The translations under genes were made by a program, and so were the position numbers. From Nesterenkonia sp. E16_10 (GTDB lineage Bacteria > Actinomycetota > Actinomycetes > Actinomycetales > Micrococcaceae), in NCBI RefSeq assembly GCF_017347085.1, contig NZ_JADPSA010000044.1, forward strand, positions 1 through 50,436: a stretch of 50,436 bases of DNA, read 5' to 3'. The notes beneath the pieces were generated by a model. That model was not told the DNA's origin, did no database searches, and saw nothing but the letters and a program-made list of their open reading frames with translations. Below are positions 1 through 8,553 of this stretch, in pieces (within the stretch, counting starts at the first letter, position 1; each line of letters starts with the position of its first letter).

Positions 1-66
1 AGTCCAGAACACCTGGAGAAGATCCGGTCTCACAAAGATCGAGTAGCCCGTCATATCAACACCCAT
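1..66 (-). mobile_element. IS30-family transposase, N-terminal fragment cut by window edge
   Basis: On the minus strand an ATG at 64-66 opens a frame running off the left edge; a second in-frame ATG lies at 52-54. The 22 residues include RPDLLQVFW, which resembles the start of actinobacterial IS30-type transposases (family recollection, not a search). Just upstream, 75-97 carries a terminal inverted repeat that matches one at the right edge of the window in 20 of 23 positions. The piece is too short to place in a subgroup. Confidence 0.5.
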
Positions 67-74
67 CTACTAAG

Positions 75-97
75 TGTTGCAATCACCGCAAGAACCC
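75..97. repeat. IS30-type terminal inverted repeat, left
   Basis: Read inward from the tip at 97, the sequence is GGGTTCTTGCGGTGATTGCA followed by ACA. It matches the copy at 50339-50361 in 20 of 23 positions. The ATTGCAACA core recalls the inner part of IS30-family ends. The element extends left out of the window. Confidence 0.55.
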
Positions 98-584
98 AAG
101 GATCCCTCAGCGGGCATTATTCCCTCGACGGGAGTCCGAGTGCCCGCAAGCCGACCGGTTTGCGGGCGGTGACCACACCATCTCCTGCCGCGGCGCAAGG
201 ACCAGCCGTGGATGTCAGGTGAAACCAGCGGCGCCTGTGTCGACGACTCCCCAAAACTGGACGCTCATCGCGTGGCAAGGTGACCAGTATTCACGCGTCA
301 TCGAGAGCGCCGCCTGGAGCAGACTGTCGCGGTTCGGGTGGAGACGTAACTCCTACGCAAGATGCTGAACTCAGAGGCCGTTGCACACAACGCGGGAAGC
401 ACCTTCGAACTAGCAGTGGCCACGGCTGCCGGAACCCGACCAACTACCAGTCACGTATCCTGGGCAAGAACTTCAGACGGCCACGCCGATGCCCCAGAAC
501 CGCCCTCGCGGGAGTACGCACACCGAAGTGTGAATAACTGAAAAAATGCGCCTCTCGCGAAAACTGTATTAGCGCTAGGATTTT
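98..584. other. Gene-poor stretch with a diverged 50-nt repeat
   Basis: No convincing gene is visible. Positions 101-150 form a 50-nt segment that matches 47567-47616 in 38 of 50 positions, without gaps. In both copies a GCGGGCA arm faces a TGCCCG arm, so each could fold into a stem. The rest holds short frames only. A weak promoter-like TGTATT lies at 565-570 before the next gene. Confidence 0.4.
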
Positions 585-800
585 ATGGATAACTTCTGGA
601 TGTATTTTGAGGTTCTTGCTCCCTCCATAGGAGTGGGACTGGTGTTCTGGATGGCTATGCGTGCCATCTTCCGCGCGGACCGCAGTGAGCGAGCTGCGGA
701 GGCGCAGGTGCGCCAAGAGGCATCACAGCAGGGCTCCGGGCACGCGCCGGAGGCCCTGGATGAACCCGTCCCGGAAGAGCTACGGCGAACATACCACTAG
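585..800 (+). CDS. Small single-span membrane protein, unknown function
   Basis: A 71-residue protein. Residues about 7-30 are hydrophobic (VLAPSIGVGLVFWMAMRAIF) and form one membrane span. A charged, Glu/Ala/Gln-rich cytoplasmic-type tail follows, starting with RADRSERAA. The start ATG has a short AGGA at 577-580. I recall similar short actinobacterial proteins of unknown function but cannot name a family. It lies at the edge of the copper genes, with nothing else tying it to them. The codon pattern is GC-rich at third positions from residue 20 onward, which supports a real gene. Confidence 0.55.
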   Translation: MDNFWMYFEVLAPSIGVGLVFWMAMRAIFRADRSERAAEAQVRQEASQQGSGHAPEALDEPVPEELRRTYH

Positions 801-1081
801 AGTCTCGATAGCCCGAGACGCAGAGCCTTGCCCTCGTCGAGTTCTCCAAGAACCCCAGTACGTGACCGGCCAATGACCATAGGGCGAGTCAATCCGCACC
901 CGCCCAGGTCACCGCGCGGTGATCAAGGTCGTTTCCTCGACGGTCGCTACTTAGCTCCTGGCGCCCGCACTGAAGCGGGTCTTTGTCCAGCCTCGAGATC
1001 TCCGTCGTAGCTCTACCTGGTACCTGTTGCGAGTCCAACCACAAGAATGGTGCAGCCGGGGGGACTCCTCCAGAATCGGCC

Positions 1082-3148
1082 TCAATCACTAGATGCACCC
1101 CTGTCGCTGGGGACGGGCACAGGGTGCGACGTTGATGCTGCCCGGGCAGGTGAACGCCGAGTGGCCGTGGCCCTGAGAGCTAGAGCCACAATGCTTGCGC
1201 CCCCAACACCAAGAACGATCATGCCCCCCAAGTCCTGGTCGGACAGAGCATTGTCCATCCAGGGCAGCCCCATCTGTGCGAAGTAGTCCACCGAAAGCAC
1301 TCCGGCCTGGGAAATGATGCCGAATCCCAGAACGGCGTAGCAGGCCAGTATCACTCCGAGAGCGAGCAATCGTCCAAGATGGGAAGTCTGACGATGACCC
1401 GTGACGTTGGTGACAGCCTGGATGAAGGCGCCGCTGATCAGCAACAGGTACACCACCAGGGCAGCGCGAGCGAAATAGCTGCCTGCCGTGAGGTCCAACA
1501 GCGCAGTGAAGAACAACCCCAGCAGGGACCCACCCAGAATCCCCGCCAGCAGCACCGGATGGGCCAAGGCACTCACTCTGGGCGATCGAGTCAGGTGCAG
1601 AATCCATTCCCGGGGACCACGGGAACCGTCCTGGCGTTGGGGCAACGCCTGCAACGCCAGTGTGGGGCCAGCTCCGTGCACCAAAAAAAAGGGCACTACC
1701 GCAGTGATTATCAGCAGTTGCAGCGCGTATCCGCTGAACAGGACCCCGCCGTACACGCTGGGGCCTCCGTTGGTTAACCAGTAGAACAGCACCCAGCCGA
1801 TGATCCAGCTGGCGGTACGACCCGGAGCCCAGATCTCGCCGCGCCGACGCAGACGCGCCACCCAGCGCAGGTAGACCAGGACGGCGGCGACGCTGAGCAG
1901 GCCCAGCATCAGATCCGGTCGCCAGTGGCTGAGGTAGCTCAGCACCGTCGGCGGTGGTGGCACCGGGCTGCCAGTCAGGAAGAAGGCCAACCCCGAATCG
2001 GTGGGAGCAGGTTCCTGGGGAATGGGCGGTGCCGAAGAGCCTAGAGCCCCGGCAACTCCCATGACCGCGCCCATGACCAGCACCTCCACACCGGCCAATC
2101 GCCAGAACGCCCAACCCCGAACCTGACGGGGCTTAGCTTCAGAACCGACGTCGGCCTGGGAGGCGACCGCGTGTCTGCCGATCGCCGGGATCGTCACCCG
2201 GCGGTGCCACCACCCGGCCACACCCAGCACCAGGGTCAACACGATTTTGATCATCAACAGCCAGCCATAGGTCGTTGTGACCAGGTCCGTCACGCTCTCC
2301 AGCCGGATCCAGGCACTGACGATGCCCGAGACGGCCACCAGGACAAAGCACCACAGGGCCACCTGTGAATAGCGCTGCACCACAGCGCCAAGAGTTGGAC
2401 CGGTGCGCGGTGCCACTAGGCACAACACCGCGAGACCGCCGGCCCAGATCGTGACCCCGACCACATGCAACCAGATCGCAGTCACCGCCAGCTCGTGATT
2501 GGCTGCTCCTGCGGCGTGACCGGTCAGGGCCAGCGGCACCAGGGCCAGCACACCTAACAACAGGGTCACAGCAGCTGAGGTGTACCCAGTGACAGTGACC
2601 GCGACCGCAGAGGCCAGGACGACAATCAGCGCCCCAGCCACAAGAATGCGTCCCGCATCGATCTCGGTGACGTACTGCATCAAATGATCCATGTAGGACA
2701 CGCTGCCGATCCCCGTGCCAAGGGCCGCGAGGTGGGTCAGGACCAAGTGCGCCAGCTGTGTCGGGACCCAGAGGACCACCGCGAACATCCCGATGCCGGC
2801 GGCGAAACGCCAGGCACCCCCCACTGGATCCTTCCCGGATCCAGCAGCGGATTCCGCACCCTCGATACCGCCCCGGGTGTCGGGCTGGGCGTTGATCTCC
2901 GGGCGCCGTCGGGGAAGAACAAAGGCACAAAGGAAGAAGGCCCCGATGGCCACGGTCGCCGTCAGGTTCAGGAGCACTGTCACGATCGGCGTGCCCCACC
3001 GCACCACCGAGCCAGGATCGGCCAAGGAGCTCGGAGCGGAGGCACCGGTCATCAGCAGCCCGGCCACGGTAGCGAACACCGCTGCGAGCAGACCCCCGAG
3101 AACGAACCACCACACCGACGGACGACCAATACGCATCAAATTTTTCAC
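1082..3148 (-). CDS. CopD / cytochrome c oxidase assembly (CtaG) fusion membrane protein
   Basis: A 688-residue polytopic protein. The N-terminal half carries about nine hydrophobic spans and the CopD-type core (HVVGVTIWAGGLAVL, then SGIVSAWIRL). The C-terminal half (about 390-660) is of the caa3-CtaG type, with W-R-rich loops such as YLRWVARLRRRGEIW. This two-part layout is common in Actinomycetota and linked to copper import into, or delivery across, the membrane for cuproenzymes or resistance. It is divergent from copC across 219 bp, so the two may share a control region. The start is GTG at 3148; an in-frame ATG at 3136 is possible and neither has a strong ribosome site. The C-terminus is His- and Asp-poor and ends in a Ser/Pro tail. 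Confidence 0.88.
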   Translation of the reverse strand: MKNLMRIGRPSVWWFVLGGLLAAVFATVAGLLMTGASAPSSLADPGSVVRWGTPIVTVLLNLTATVAIGAFFLCAFVLPRRRPEINAQPDTRGGIEGAESAAGSGKDPVGGAWRFAAGIGMFAVVLWVPTQLAHLVLTHLAALGTGIGSVSYMDHLMQYVTEIDAGRILVAGALIVVLASAVAVTVTGYTSAAVTLLLGVLALVPLALTGHAAGAANHELAVTAIWLHVVGVTIWAGGLAVLCLVAPRTGPTLGAVVQRYSQVALWCFVLVAVSGIVSAWIRLESVTDLVTTTYGWLLMIKIVLTLVLGVAGWWHRRVTIPAIGRHAVASQADVGSEAKPRQVRGWAFWRLAGVEVLVMGAVMGVAGALGSSAPPIPQEPAPTDSGLAFFLTGSPVPPPPTVLSYLSHWRPDLMLGLLSVAAVLVYLRWVARLRRRGEIWAPGRTASWIIGWVLFYWLTNGGPSVYGGVLFSGYALQLLIITAVVPFFLVHGAGPTLALQALPQRQDGSRGPREWILHLTRSPRVSALAHPVLLAGILGGSLLGLFFTALLDLTAGSYFARAALVVYLLLISGAFIQAVTNVTGHRQTSHLGRLLALGVILACYAVLGFGIISQAGVLSVDYFAQMGLPWMDNALSDQDLGGMIVLGVGGASIVALALRATATRRSPARAASTSHPVPVPSDRGASSD

Positions 3149-3367
3149 CCGCCAAGGCTAGCCTCGATCCCGTCCGGACCCATGACGGTGCCCTGGTGCT
3201 TCACACCAGCGACCAGGCTGCACCTCTTGCAGGCAGGCCCTCAGCCTGGTGACACCGGAGCAGACATCCTCTTCAGCATCCCGTGCAGGGGCTTTTGATG
3301 ACGCCGTAGCCCCGTCCCTGTAGACGCAGAGAGGGGTTCAGCGCTCCTGTCCTTTTAGGATGGCCTG

Positions 3368-4024
3368 ATGCGAAGCCACGTTTCTGCTCGCCCTGCCCGA
3401 GTTCTACCCCGAGTCTTTATATTCACCATGATCGTCGCTCTGCTCGGTGTGCTCAGCACCGTCACCGCGCCCCGAGCTCTGGCCCACGACGTCCTGGTGG
3501 ACACCACCCCGTCGGACGGAGCCGTGCTGCAGGAACCCCCGCACCAGGTCTCGCTCACCTTTTCTGGGGAACTGGTGGAGATGAACCCGCTGATCATCGT
3601 CTCTGACGCCGAGGGCGAGGTCATCACCGATACTCCCCCGCGCATCGATTCTGGTACCGCCACCGTGCCCTTGCCTGACGTGGGCGCCGGGGACTACCGG
3701 GTGCAATGGTCGGTGGTGTCCTCTGACGGACACCGCATCGAAGGCAGCTACCGGTTCAGCGTCGCAGCAGAATCACCGTCTGCACAGGATGCCAGCTCCG
3801 AACCCACCGACGAGGACCCAGAACAGGCTGGCACCCCAGTCCCACCAGCGTCTTCTCAGAGCCCTGAGCGGAACCCCACCTCCGAGGCGGACGCCGACCT
3901 TTCCGGGACCCAGGATTCAGGCAGCCTACCCGCCTGGCAGGCGCTTGTCCTCGCTGCGGTGGTGCTGGGCGCAGTGGTGCTGGGCGCAGTAATCATCACT
4001 GTCACCAGGCGCCGCAAACTCTGA
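3368..4024 (+). CDS. copC: CopC-domain copper-binding exported protein
   Basis: A 218-residue protein. A Sec-type signal peptide (about 1-38) ends before AHDVLVDTTPSDGAVL, which places the copper-ligand His near the mature N-terminus as in CopC/YcnJ domains. The beta-sandwich (about 39-130) holds the family's typical VSLTFSGEL and VQWSVVSSDGHRIEGSYRFSV strands; the D-G-H triad there supplies further Cu(II) ligands. A Pro/Ser/Glu linker (130-185) and a C-terminal span followed by RRRKL anchor it outside the membrane. An AGGA lies about nine bases before the ATG. It is paired head-to-head with the CopD-CtaG gene; together they form a copper-handling module. Confidence 0.9.
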   Translation: MRSHVSARPARVLPRVFIFTMIVALLGVLSTVTAPRALAHDVLVDTTPSDGAVLQEPPHQVSLTFSGELVEMNPLIIVSDAEGEVITDTPPRIDSGTATVPLPDVGAGDYRVQWSVVSSDGHRIEGSYRFSVAAESPSAQDASSEPTDEDPEQAGTPVPPASSQSPERNPTSEADADLSGTQDSGSLPAWQALVLAAVVLGAVVLGAVIITVTRRRKL

Positions 4025-4467
4025 CGCTGATGCGTCAATCGGCGGGCCCCGGTTGCAAGTCAGGAGATGAACCCGCGCGCTTGGTGGTCCCTGCTGAGAC
4101 CCCAGCCGGTGATGCCCCCCCCCCCAGGGTCGAGCCCTTCGGCCACGACCGGACATTCCTGCTCAACGTTGGGTCCGCATCCTGACGCGAGCGAGATCCA
4201 GGGCGGCGCCTTGACCACATCAGTGCCGTCTGACCGGCGAGCAGCATTACACAGACCGGCGATGGCAGCATCTACACCACGAGGCTGACCGTCAGTCGCG
4301 CGGGAACGATCCCCGCAGGCCTTCAGATGGGTTCGCAGCTGCCGAGCCGGGCTTCGGTGGCTCGCCACAGGTACCTCTCGGTATGCCGTTTTCTACGTCC
4401 TGTAGAATTTCCGCAGATAGCCGATCCCCACCCGTGGGGTGGGGAGACTGGGAGGAGGCAGGGTGCT
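4025..4467. other. Intergenic stretch with a perfect 6-5-6 palindrome
   Basis: No supported gene. There is a run of ten C at 4115-4124. A perfect palindrome, TTCTAC-N5-GTAGAA, lies at 4391-4407, about 60 bases before the next start codon, in operator-like position. A clear GGAGGAGG ribosome site lies at 4451-4458. Confidence 0.45.
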
Positions 4468-5025
4468 GTGTACGCCTCAAATCTTCGCGGTCTTGGACGG
4501 GTCGCCCGGGGTCTCATCATCGGTTTCACCGCCGTACTCTCAACCGCTGTGGCTCACTACTCCGCCACCGGCCATGTGCCGGAACCAGTAATAGTTCTCC
4601 TCGCCCTCACTGTGGCCATCCCGGTCTGCATCGGTCTCTCACGCGTGCCGCGCAGCCGAGGACGACTCGTCAGTGCGGTACTCACTGGTCAAGTGTTCCT
4701 TCACCTGTTGTTCGGGCCAGGTCCCGCTGCTGTGGGGGATCATCAGCATCCGCTGCTGATCCATCTCGAATTCGGCGCCCTCTCGATTCATGTGGTGGCT
4801 CTGGTGGTCACCTACGCGGTGATTCGTCGCGGCGATGGGCTGGTAGAAGTGCTGTACCTAGTGCTGGGGATGTCGCTGTTTCAGCCGCTGCCCGGGGTCA
4901 TACCCCGGGCGTCCTACCCAGCCTGTGTGGCCGTGGCAAACACGATATGGGCGCCCGTCAAACCTCGCCCTGGGGAGGGGCCCACTCCTCTTCGGGGGCC
5001 ACCAGAGCTCATCCTGGCCTCGTGA
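4468..5025 (+). CDS. Polytopic membrane protein, unknown function
   Basis: A 185-residue protein when started at the GTG at 4468, nine bases after GGAGGAGG; the frame is open further upstream but without a ribosome site. Four to five hydrophobic segments are visible, with a His-rich loop (GDHQHPLLIHLEF) and a further His (IHVVALVVTYAV). The His clusters in and beside spans, and the position after copC, suggest a metal-linked membrane role, but this is inference. I do not recognise a named family. The last 35 residues are Pro/Gly-rich and poorly conserved-looking. Confidence 0.6.
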   Translation: MYASNLRGLGRVARGLIIGFTAVLSTAVAHYSATGHVPEPVIVLLALTVAIPVCIGLSRVPRSRGRLVSAVLTGQVFLHLLFGPGPAAVGDHQHPLLIHLEFGALSIHVVALVVTYAVIRRGDGLVEVLYLVLGMSLFQPLPGVIPRASYPACVAVANTIWAPVKPRPGEGPTPLRGPPELILAS

Positions 5026-5136
5026 AGCGCGTCTGAGACTTGATCGTTTCTGCGCCTCGGCGATGGCTCGTGATGCTCTGCCCCGGTGAGCTGCGCTCTA
5101 CCGGTGACCAAGAACCTGCCTCAAGAACGGATCCCC

Positions 5137-5859
5137 ATGTCTGCTGATCACCCCCCAGGTCCCCCTATCAACAGCCCCCTTGGCGGAACGGCCACCAAGA
5201 AAAAGACCCTACGATGGCTTCTTGGCGTAGCAGTCGTCGTGGTCCTAGCCGTGGTCGCGATCATGATCTTCCGCGATTCCCCAGAAGAGACGCCCCCTGC
5301 CTCGGAGTCCAGCGCAGTGAACTCCGAGCTGATCGTCAGAGAAGATTCACGCAGACTCGACGACGTCCCACAGAGCGATGTGACCTTTGTGGAGTTCCTG
5401 GACTTCGAGTGCGAAGCCTGCGGCGCGATCTATCCCACCGTCGAAGATCTTCGGGAACGCTACGAAGGAGAAGTGTCCTTCGTGATCCGCTACTTCCCTC
5501 TCGATGGACACCCAAACTCCCGGCAGGCGGCCCACGCTGTAGAAGCTGCCGCCCGACAGGGTGAACTCGAGGCGATGTATCAGAAGATGTACGAGACCCA
5601 GGAGCAATGGAGCCACAACGAAGACCCTCAGGACGATGTGTTCCGTGGCTACGCCGAGGAACTCGGACTCGACATGGACCAATGGGAAGAGGACTACTTC
5701 TCCGATGAGGTCGCAGACCGGGTCCAAGCGGACTTTGACGATGCTGTAGAGCTTCAACTCCAGGGGACACCGACGTTCTTCGTCAACGACGAACAGCTCA
5801 ACCCTGAGTCGATCGAAGACCTCACAGACCCCCTTGATGAAGCCCTCGAAGCTCAGTGA
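5137..5859 (+). CDS. DsbA-family thiol-disulfide oxidoreductase, membrane-anchored
   Basis: From the ATG at 5137 the protein has 240 residues; a GTG at 5086 adds 17. A KKK-flanked span (about 24-45) anchors a thioredoxin-fold domain with FLDFECEACG, so the active-site pair is Cys92-Cys95, an E-A dipeptide variant of CxxC. The alpha insert is typical of DsbA, and the cis-Pro loop is present (LQGTPTFFV). It would oxidise cysteine pairs in exported proteins and be reoxidised by the VKOR protein encoded next, whose GTG overlaps the stop by four bases. This DsbA-VKOR pairing is standard in Actinomycetota, which lack DsbB. Confidence 0.9.
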   Translation: MSADHPPGPPINSPLGGTATKKKTLRWLLGVAVVVVLAVVAIMIFRDSPEETPPASESSAVNSELIVREDSRRLDDVPQSDVTFVEFLDFECEACGAIYPTVEDLRERYEGEVSFVIRYFPLDGHPNSRQAAHAVEAAARQGELEAMYQKMYETQEQWSHNEDPQDDVFRGYAEELGLDMDQWEEDYFSDEVADRVQADFDDAVELQLQGTPTFFVNDEQLNPESIEDLTDPLDEALEAQ

Positions 5860-6497
5860 GGACACGCCCCACACCTGAGTCGTCTGAAAGTTCCGCGCCA
5901 GCATCAACTAAAACCGTTCCGGGGCTACCCTCCAAGGTCACCGGGCTGGTGCTCTTCGTCTCTGGTGTCCTGGGACTGGTGCCTTCTTTCATCCTCGCGG
6001 TGGAGAAGTACTGGCTGCTGACTAACCCCTTCTATTCTCCGAGCTGCACCCTGGGCGAGACCGTGTCCTGTTTGCCGGTGATGAACTCCTGGCAAGCTGA
6101 GGTCTTTGGTTTTCCCAACCCGTATATCGGCCTCGTAGGATTTGCACTGGTCGCTGCCACTGGCGGGGCACTTCTGGGTGGTGCCCGCCTGAGCGGGTGG
6201 TACTGGGGCGGCCTGCAGGCCGGTGTCACACTTGGCACGTTCTTCGTCGGCTGGTTGATGTCTCAGAGCCTATTCAGCATCGAAGCGCTCTGCCCCTATT
6301 GCATGCTCGCGTGGGCAGCCATGTTCTCCTCCATGTGGTACGTCAGCCTCGAATCCCTGAGCCGATGGGGCCACCAGAGATCTGGAGGACCCCCACGACT
6401 GGAACGGACCGTGCTGGAGCACCACGGCACCGTGTTGCTGACATGGTTCGTACTGATCGCGGGACTCGTGATCGTTGGCGCTCTGAACTTCTCCTAA
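5856..6497 (+). CDS. Vitamin K epoxide reductase (VKOR) family membrane protein
   Basis: A 213-residue protein with four to five spans. All four signature cysteines are visible: the loop pair Cys64 and Cys72 (SPSCTLGETVSC) and the quinone-side CxxC Cys146-Cys149 (ALCPYCML). VKOR reoxidises DsbA-like partners and passes the electrons to menaquinone. The GTGA start/stop overlap with the dsbA-like gene implies translational coupling. The N-terminal 25 residues are disordered (Ser/Pro-rich). The Ser and Trp in GLVGFALVA and the MNSW segment after the loop cysteines fit the family. Confidence 0.92.
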   Translation: MRTRPTPESSESSAPASTKTVPGLPSKVTGLVLFVSGVLGLVPSFILAVEKYWLLTNPFYSPSCTLGETVSCLPVMNSWQAEVFGFPNPYIGLVGFALVAATGGALLGGARLSGWYWGGLQAGVTLGTFFVGWLMSQSLFSIEALCPYCMLAWAAMFSSMWYVSLESLSRWGHQRSGGPPRLERTVLEHHGTVLLTWFVLIAGLVIVGALNFS

Positions 6498-6595
6498 AGC
6501 GTGCGGGTCCCCTTGTCCCAGAGCGCGGCGAGGACGGCAAGCACAGAGCCCGACCGGCCGCACAGGACCGCGAAGATCTCACACCAGGAGACTCC

Positions 6596-7276
6596 ATGAC
6601 AGCAGATTCTTCACCCACACCTCGGACCCGCCGGCACGCCCTCACCACGATCGCGTTGACCGCCACGGCGTTTATGGTCAGTGCTTGCGGCTCCGAGAAT
6701 GACGACTTAGCACAGCGAGCACAAAATGATGGAACGAACTACATCTCTGGTGACGGCTCCGTGGAGGAGTACGCACCTGATAATCGTGGAGCTGCCGTGG
6801 CCTTCGAGGCCAAACTCTTCAACGGTACGAAGATCACCCCGGAAACCCTCCAGGGTGAGGTCACCATCCTCAACTTTTGGTACGCCGCCTGCGCTCCGTG
6901 CCGGGTAGAGGCTCCCGACTTACAAGCCGCCTATGAGGAGTTCAGACCCGATGGCGTCCAATTCTTCGGGATCAATACCCGCGATACTCAAGCGACTGCC
7001 GAGGCTTTTGAACGGAACTTCGGCATCACCTACCCCTCCATGGAGGACCGGACCGGAGAGGTCATGATGGCCATGACCGATTACGTCCACCCCTCCGCGG
7101 TACCCACGACGTTGGTCCTGGACACCCAGGCTCGGGTCAGCGCTCGTGTCGTAGGAATCATCGAGCCGAGCACACTGCGCACCCTGATCAGCACCATACT
7201 GGAAGAAGATCAACGCGACTTAACCGGCAGCGGCGTCGTTGACAGCGTCGGCGAGGAGCAGAGGGGGAACCGCTGA
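6596..7276 (+). CDS. TlpA/ResA-like thioredoxin lipoprotein
   Basis: The start is the ATG at 6596, six bases after an ACCAGGAG ribosome site; the open frame upstream (from 6197) overlaps the VKOR gene and is not coding. The 226-residue protein begins with a twin-Arg signal (RTRRHALTT) and a lipobox VSAC, so Cys31 would be lipidated. The thioredoxin fold follows: WYAACAPC with redox Cys99-Cys102, a FFGINTRD strand, and a cis-Pro (SAVPTTLVLD). It is a reductant of TlpA/ResA type acting on oxidised thiols outside the membrane, fed by the CcdA encoded next (1-base TGATG overlap). Confidence 0.92.
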   Translation: MTADSSPTPRTRRHALTTIALTATAFMVSACGSENDDLAQRAQNDGTNYISGDGSVEEYAPDNRGAAVAFEAKLFNGTKITPETLQGEVTILNFWYAACAPCRVEAPDLQAAYEEFRPDGVQFFGINTRDTQATAEAFERNFGITYPSMEDRTGEVMMAMTDYVHPSAVPTTLVLDTQARVSARVVGIIEPSTLRTLISTILEEDQRDLTGSGVVDSVGEEQRGNR

Positions 7277-8040
7277 TGCTCGGCGCAGCCACCACGAATA
7301 ACCCTTTCGCAGAAATCGTCTTCGACAGCTCGCTGTTATTGGCAGCACCGGTTGCCATGCTCGCGGGCCTGGTCTCCTTCCTCTCTCCGTGCGTGCTGCC
7401 GCTGGTGCCTGGCTACCTTGGGTATATCACCGGGCTCTCCGGGGTTGAACTGCATCAACGCTCGCGTTCACGCATGGTGCTCGGCGCGTTGCTCTTCGTC
7501 CTGGGGTTCAGCGTGGTCTTCATGCTGATCGGGTCCGTATTCATCTACGCCACGACCTGGCTCAGGGTCGAGGGAGGCTGGGTCACTCAGCTGCTCGGGG
7601 TCATCGTCGTTTTCATGGGCCTGATCTTCATGGGCGCCTTCAGCTTTTTCCAGCGTGAACGAAAGATCCACCGCCGCCCACCAGACGGACTGCTCGGAGC
7701 ACCCTTCCTCGGTGCGACCTTCGGGATCGGCTGGGCGCCGTGTATCGGACCAACCCTGGCCGCGGTCCTGGCTCTGGTCTACGGAGAAGATTCCACACGC
7801 GGAGCCCTCCTGGTGTTTGCCTACTGCCTGGGACTGGGAATCCCCTTCATCCTCATCAGCGCAGGCATGCAACGTGGCATGCGCACCTTGAAGTTCTTCA
7901 CCCGGCATAAGACCACTGTCATGCGACTGGGCGGGGGCATGTTGATCACCGTGGGCCTGTTAATGGTCACCGGCATCTGGAATGACTGGACCTACGCTCT
8001 CCAAGACTGGTTCGCCAACGAAGTAGTCATGCCCATCTGA
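7276..8040 (+). CDS. ccdA: CcdA cytochrome c biogenesis / thiol electron transporter
   Basis: A 254-residue protein with six spans. The two membrane cysteines lie in the family motifs SFLSPCVLPLVPGYLGY (span 1) and IGWAPCIGPTLAA (span 4). CcdA carries electrons from cytoplasmic thioredoxin to extracytoplasmic thioredoxin-like proteins such as the TlpA protein of the preceding gene. The ATG overlaps the tlpA stop, so this is the last gene of a four-gene redox operon. No cytochrome c gene is in the window, so the usual role in haem ligation is not evident here. Confidence 0.94.
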   Translation: MLGAATTNNPFAEIVFDSSLLLAAPVAMLAGLVSFLSPCVLPLVPGYLGYITGLSGVELHQRSRSRMVLGALLFVLGFSVVFMLIGSVFIYATTWLRVEGGWVTQLLGVIVVFMGLIFMGAFSFFQRERKIHRRPPDGLLGAPFLGATFGIGWAPCIGPTLAAVLALVYGEDSTRGALLVFAYCLGLGIPFILISAGMQRGMRTLKFFTRHKTTVMRLGGGMLITVGLLMVTGIWNDWTYALQDWFANEVVMPI

Positions 8041-8177
8041 TCAAAGAGCCGCCCTCACTACGAAGGTAGCCCTGGGGTTTTCTGGTGTCTGCCAAGACTC
8101 CCGGGGCGGGGGAATTGAGAAACTTTTCTCGCCCACCGAGGCCGTAGGAGACTCTCCAAACAGTTCACCACTTAATG

Positions 8178-8183
8178 TATAGT
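8178..8183 (+). promoter_or_regulatory. -10 element of the cmtR promoter, leaderless start
   Basis: TATAGT lies eight bases before the cmtR ATG at 8191, so transcription would begin at or next to the start codon. No ribosome site precedes the ATG, which fits a leaderless mRNA. An AGTTCA direct repeat (8162-8167 and 8181-8186) brackets the element and may be part of the repressor site. A -35 match is weak. Confidence 0.5.
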
Positions 8184-8190
8184 TCAGCGC

Positions 8191-8553
8191 ATGCTGACTA
8201 TTGCTTCGCGTCTCGATGTGATGAACCGGCTGGGTCGGGCAATGGCTGATCCCACCCGCTCGAGAATCCTGCTGCTGCTGCTCCAGGGGCCACGGTATCC
8301 CGGGGATCTTGCTCGGGAGCTGGGGCTCTCGCGGTCGAATGTGTCGAACCACTTGGCATGCCTGCGGGACTGCGGGATCATCGTCGTGGAGCATCAGGGA
8401 CGGAAGACCCGCTACGAGATCGTCGACACTCACCTGTCTCGGGCGCTGAACACGCTGGTAGAGACCACACTGGCTGTCGATGAAGAGGCCCCCTGTGTGG
8501 ATCCGCAATGCACGGTAGCAGGGTGCTGCGAGGGCCAGGCGGCCCAGCGGTGA
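8191..8553 (+). CDS. cmtR: CmtR-type ArsR/SmtB cadmium/lead-sensing repressor
   Basis: A 120-residue winged-helix repressor. It follows Mycobacterium tuberculosis CmtR along its length: RLGRAMADPTR near the start and LGLSRSNVSNHLACLRDCG in the recognition helix. The three Cd/Pb ligands of CmtR fall at exactly the same residue numbers: Cys57 and Cys61 in the alpha-R region and Cys102 in the C-terminal tail (EEAPCVDP). A further Cys cluster (CTVAGCC) sits at the very end. In CmtR, metal binding releases the operator and turns on the efflux gene. Here the next gene is a P1B ATPase overlapping the stop (GTGA), which matches the cmtR-ctpG pairing. Confidence 0.93.
   Translation: MLTIASRLDVMNRLGRAMADPTRSRILLLLLQGPRYPGDLARELGLSRSNVSNHLACLRDCGIIVVEHQGRKTRYEIVDTHLSRALNTLVETTLAVDEEAPCVDPQCTVAGCCEGQAAQR

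Noticed and set aside
4115-4124. Run of ten C as a phase-variation tract
   Set aside because: It is intergenic with no gene or promoter elements at a matching distance.
4391-4407. BlaI/CopY-type operator
   Set aside because: The half-site spacing is one base longer than the TACA-N2-TGTA type, and no BlaI/CopY gene is present; kept only as an unnamed palindrome.
6197-6595. Upstream extension of the TlpA-like gene
   Set aside because: It overlaps the VKOR gene in another frame; the ATG at 6596 has a ribosome site and begins a lipoprotein signal.
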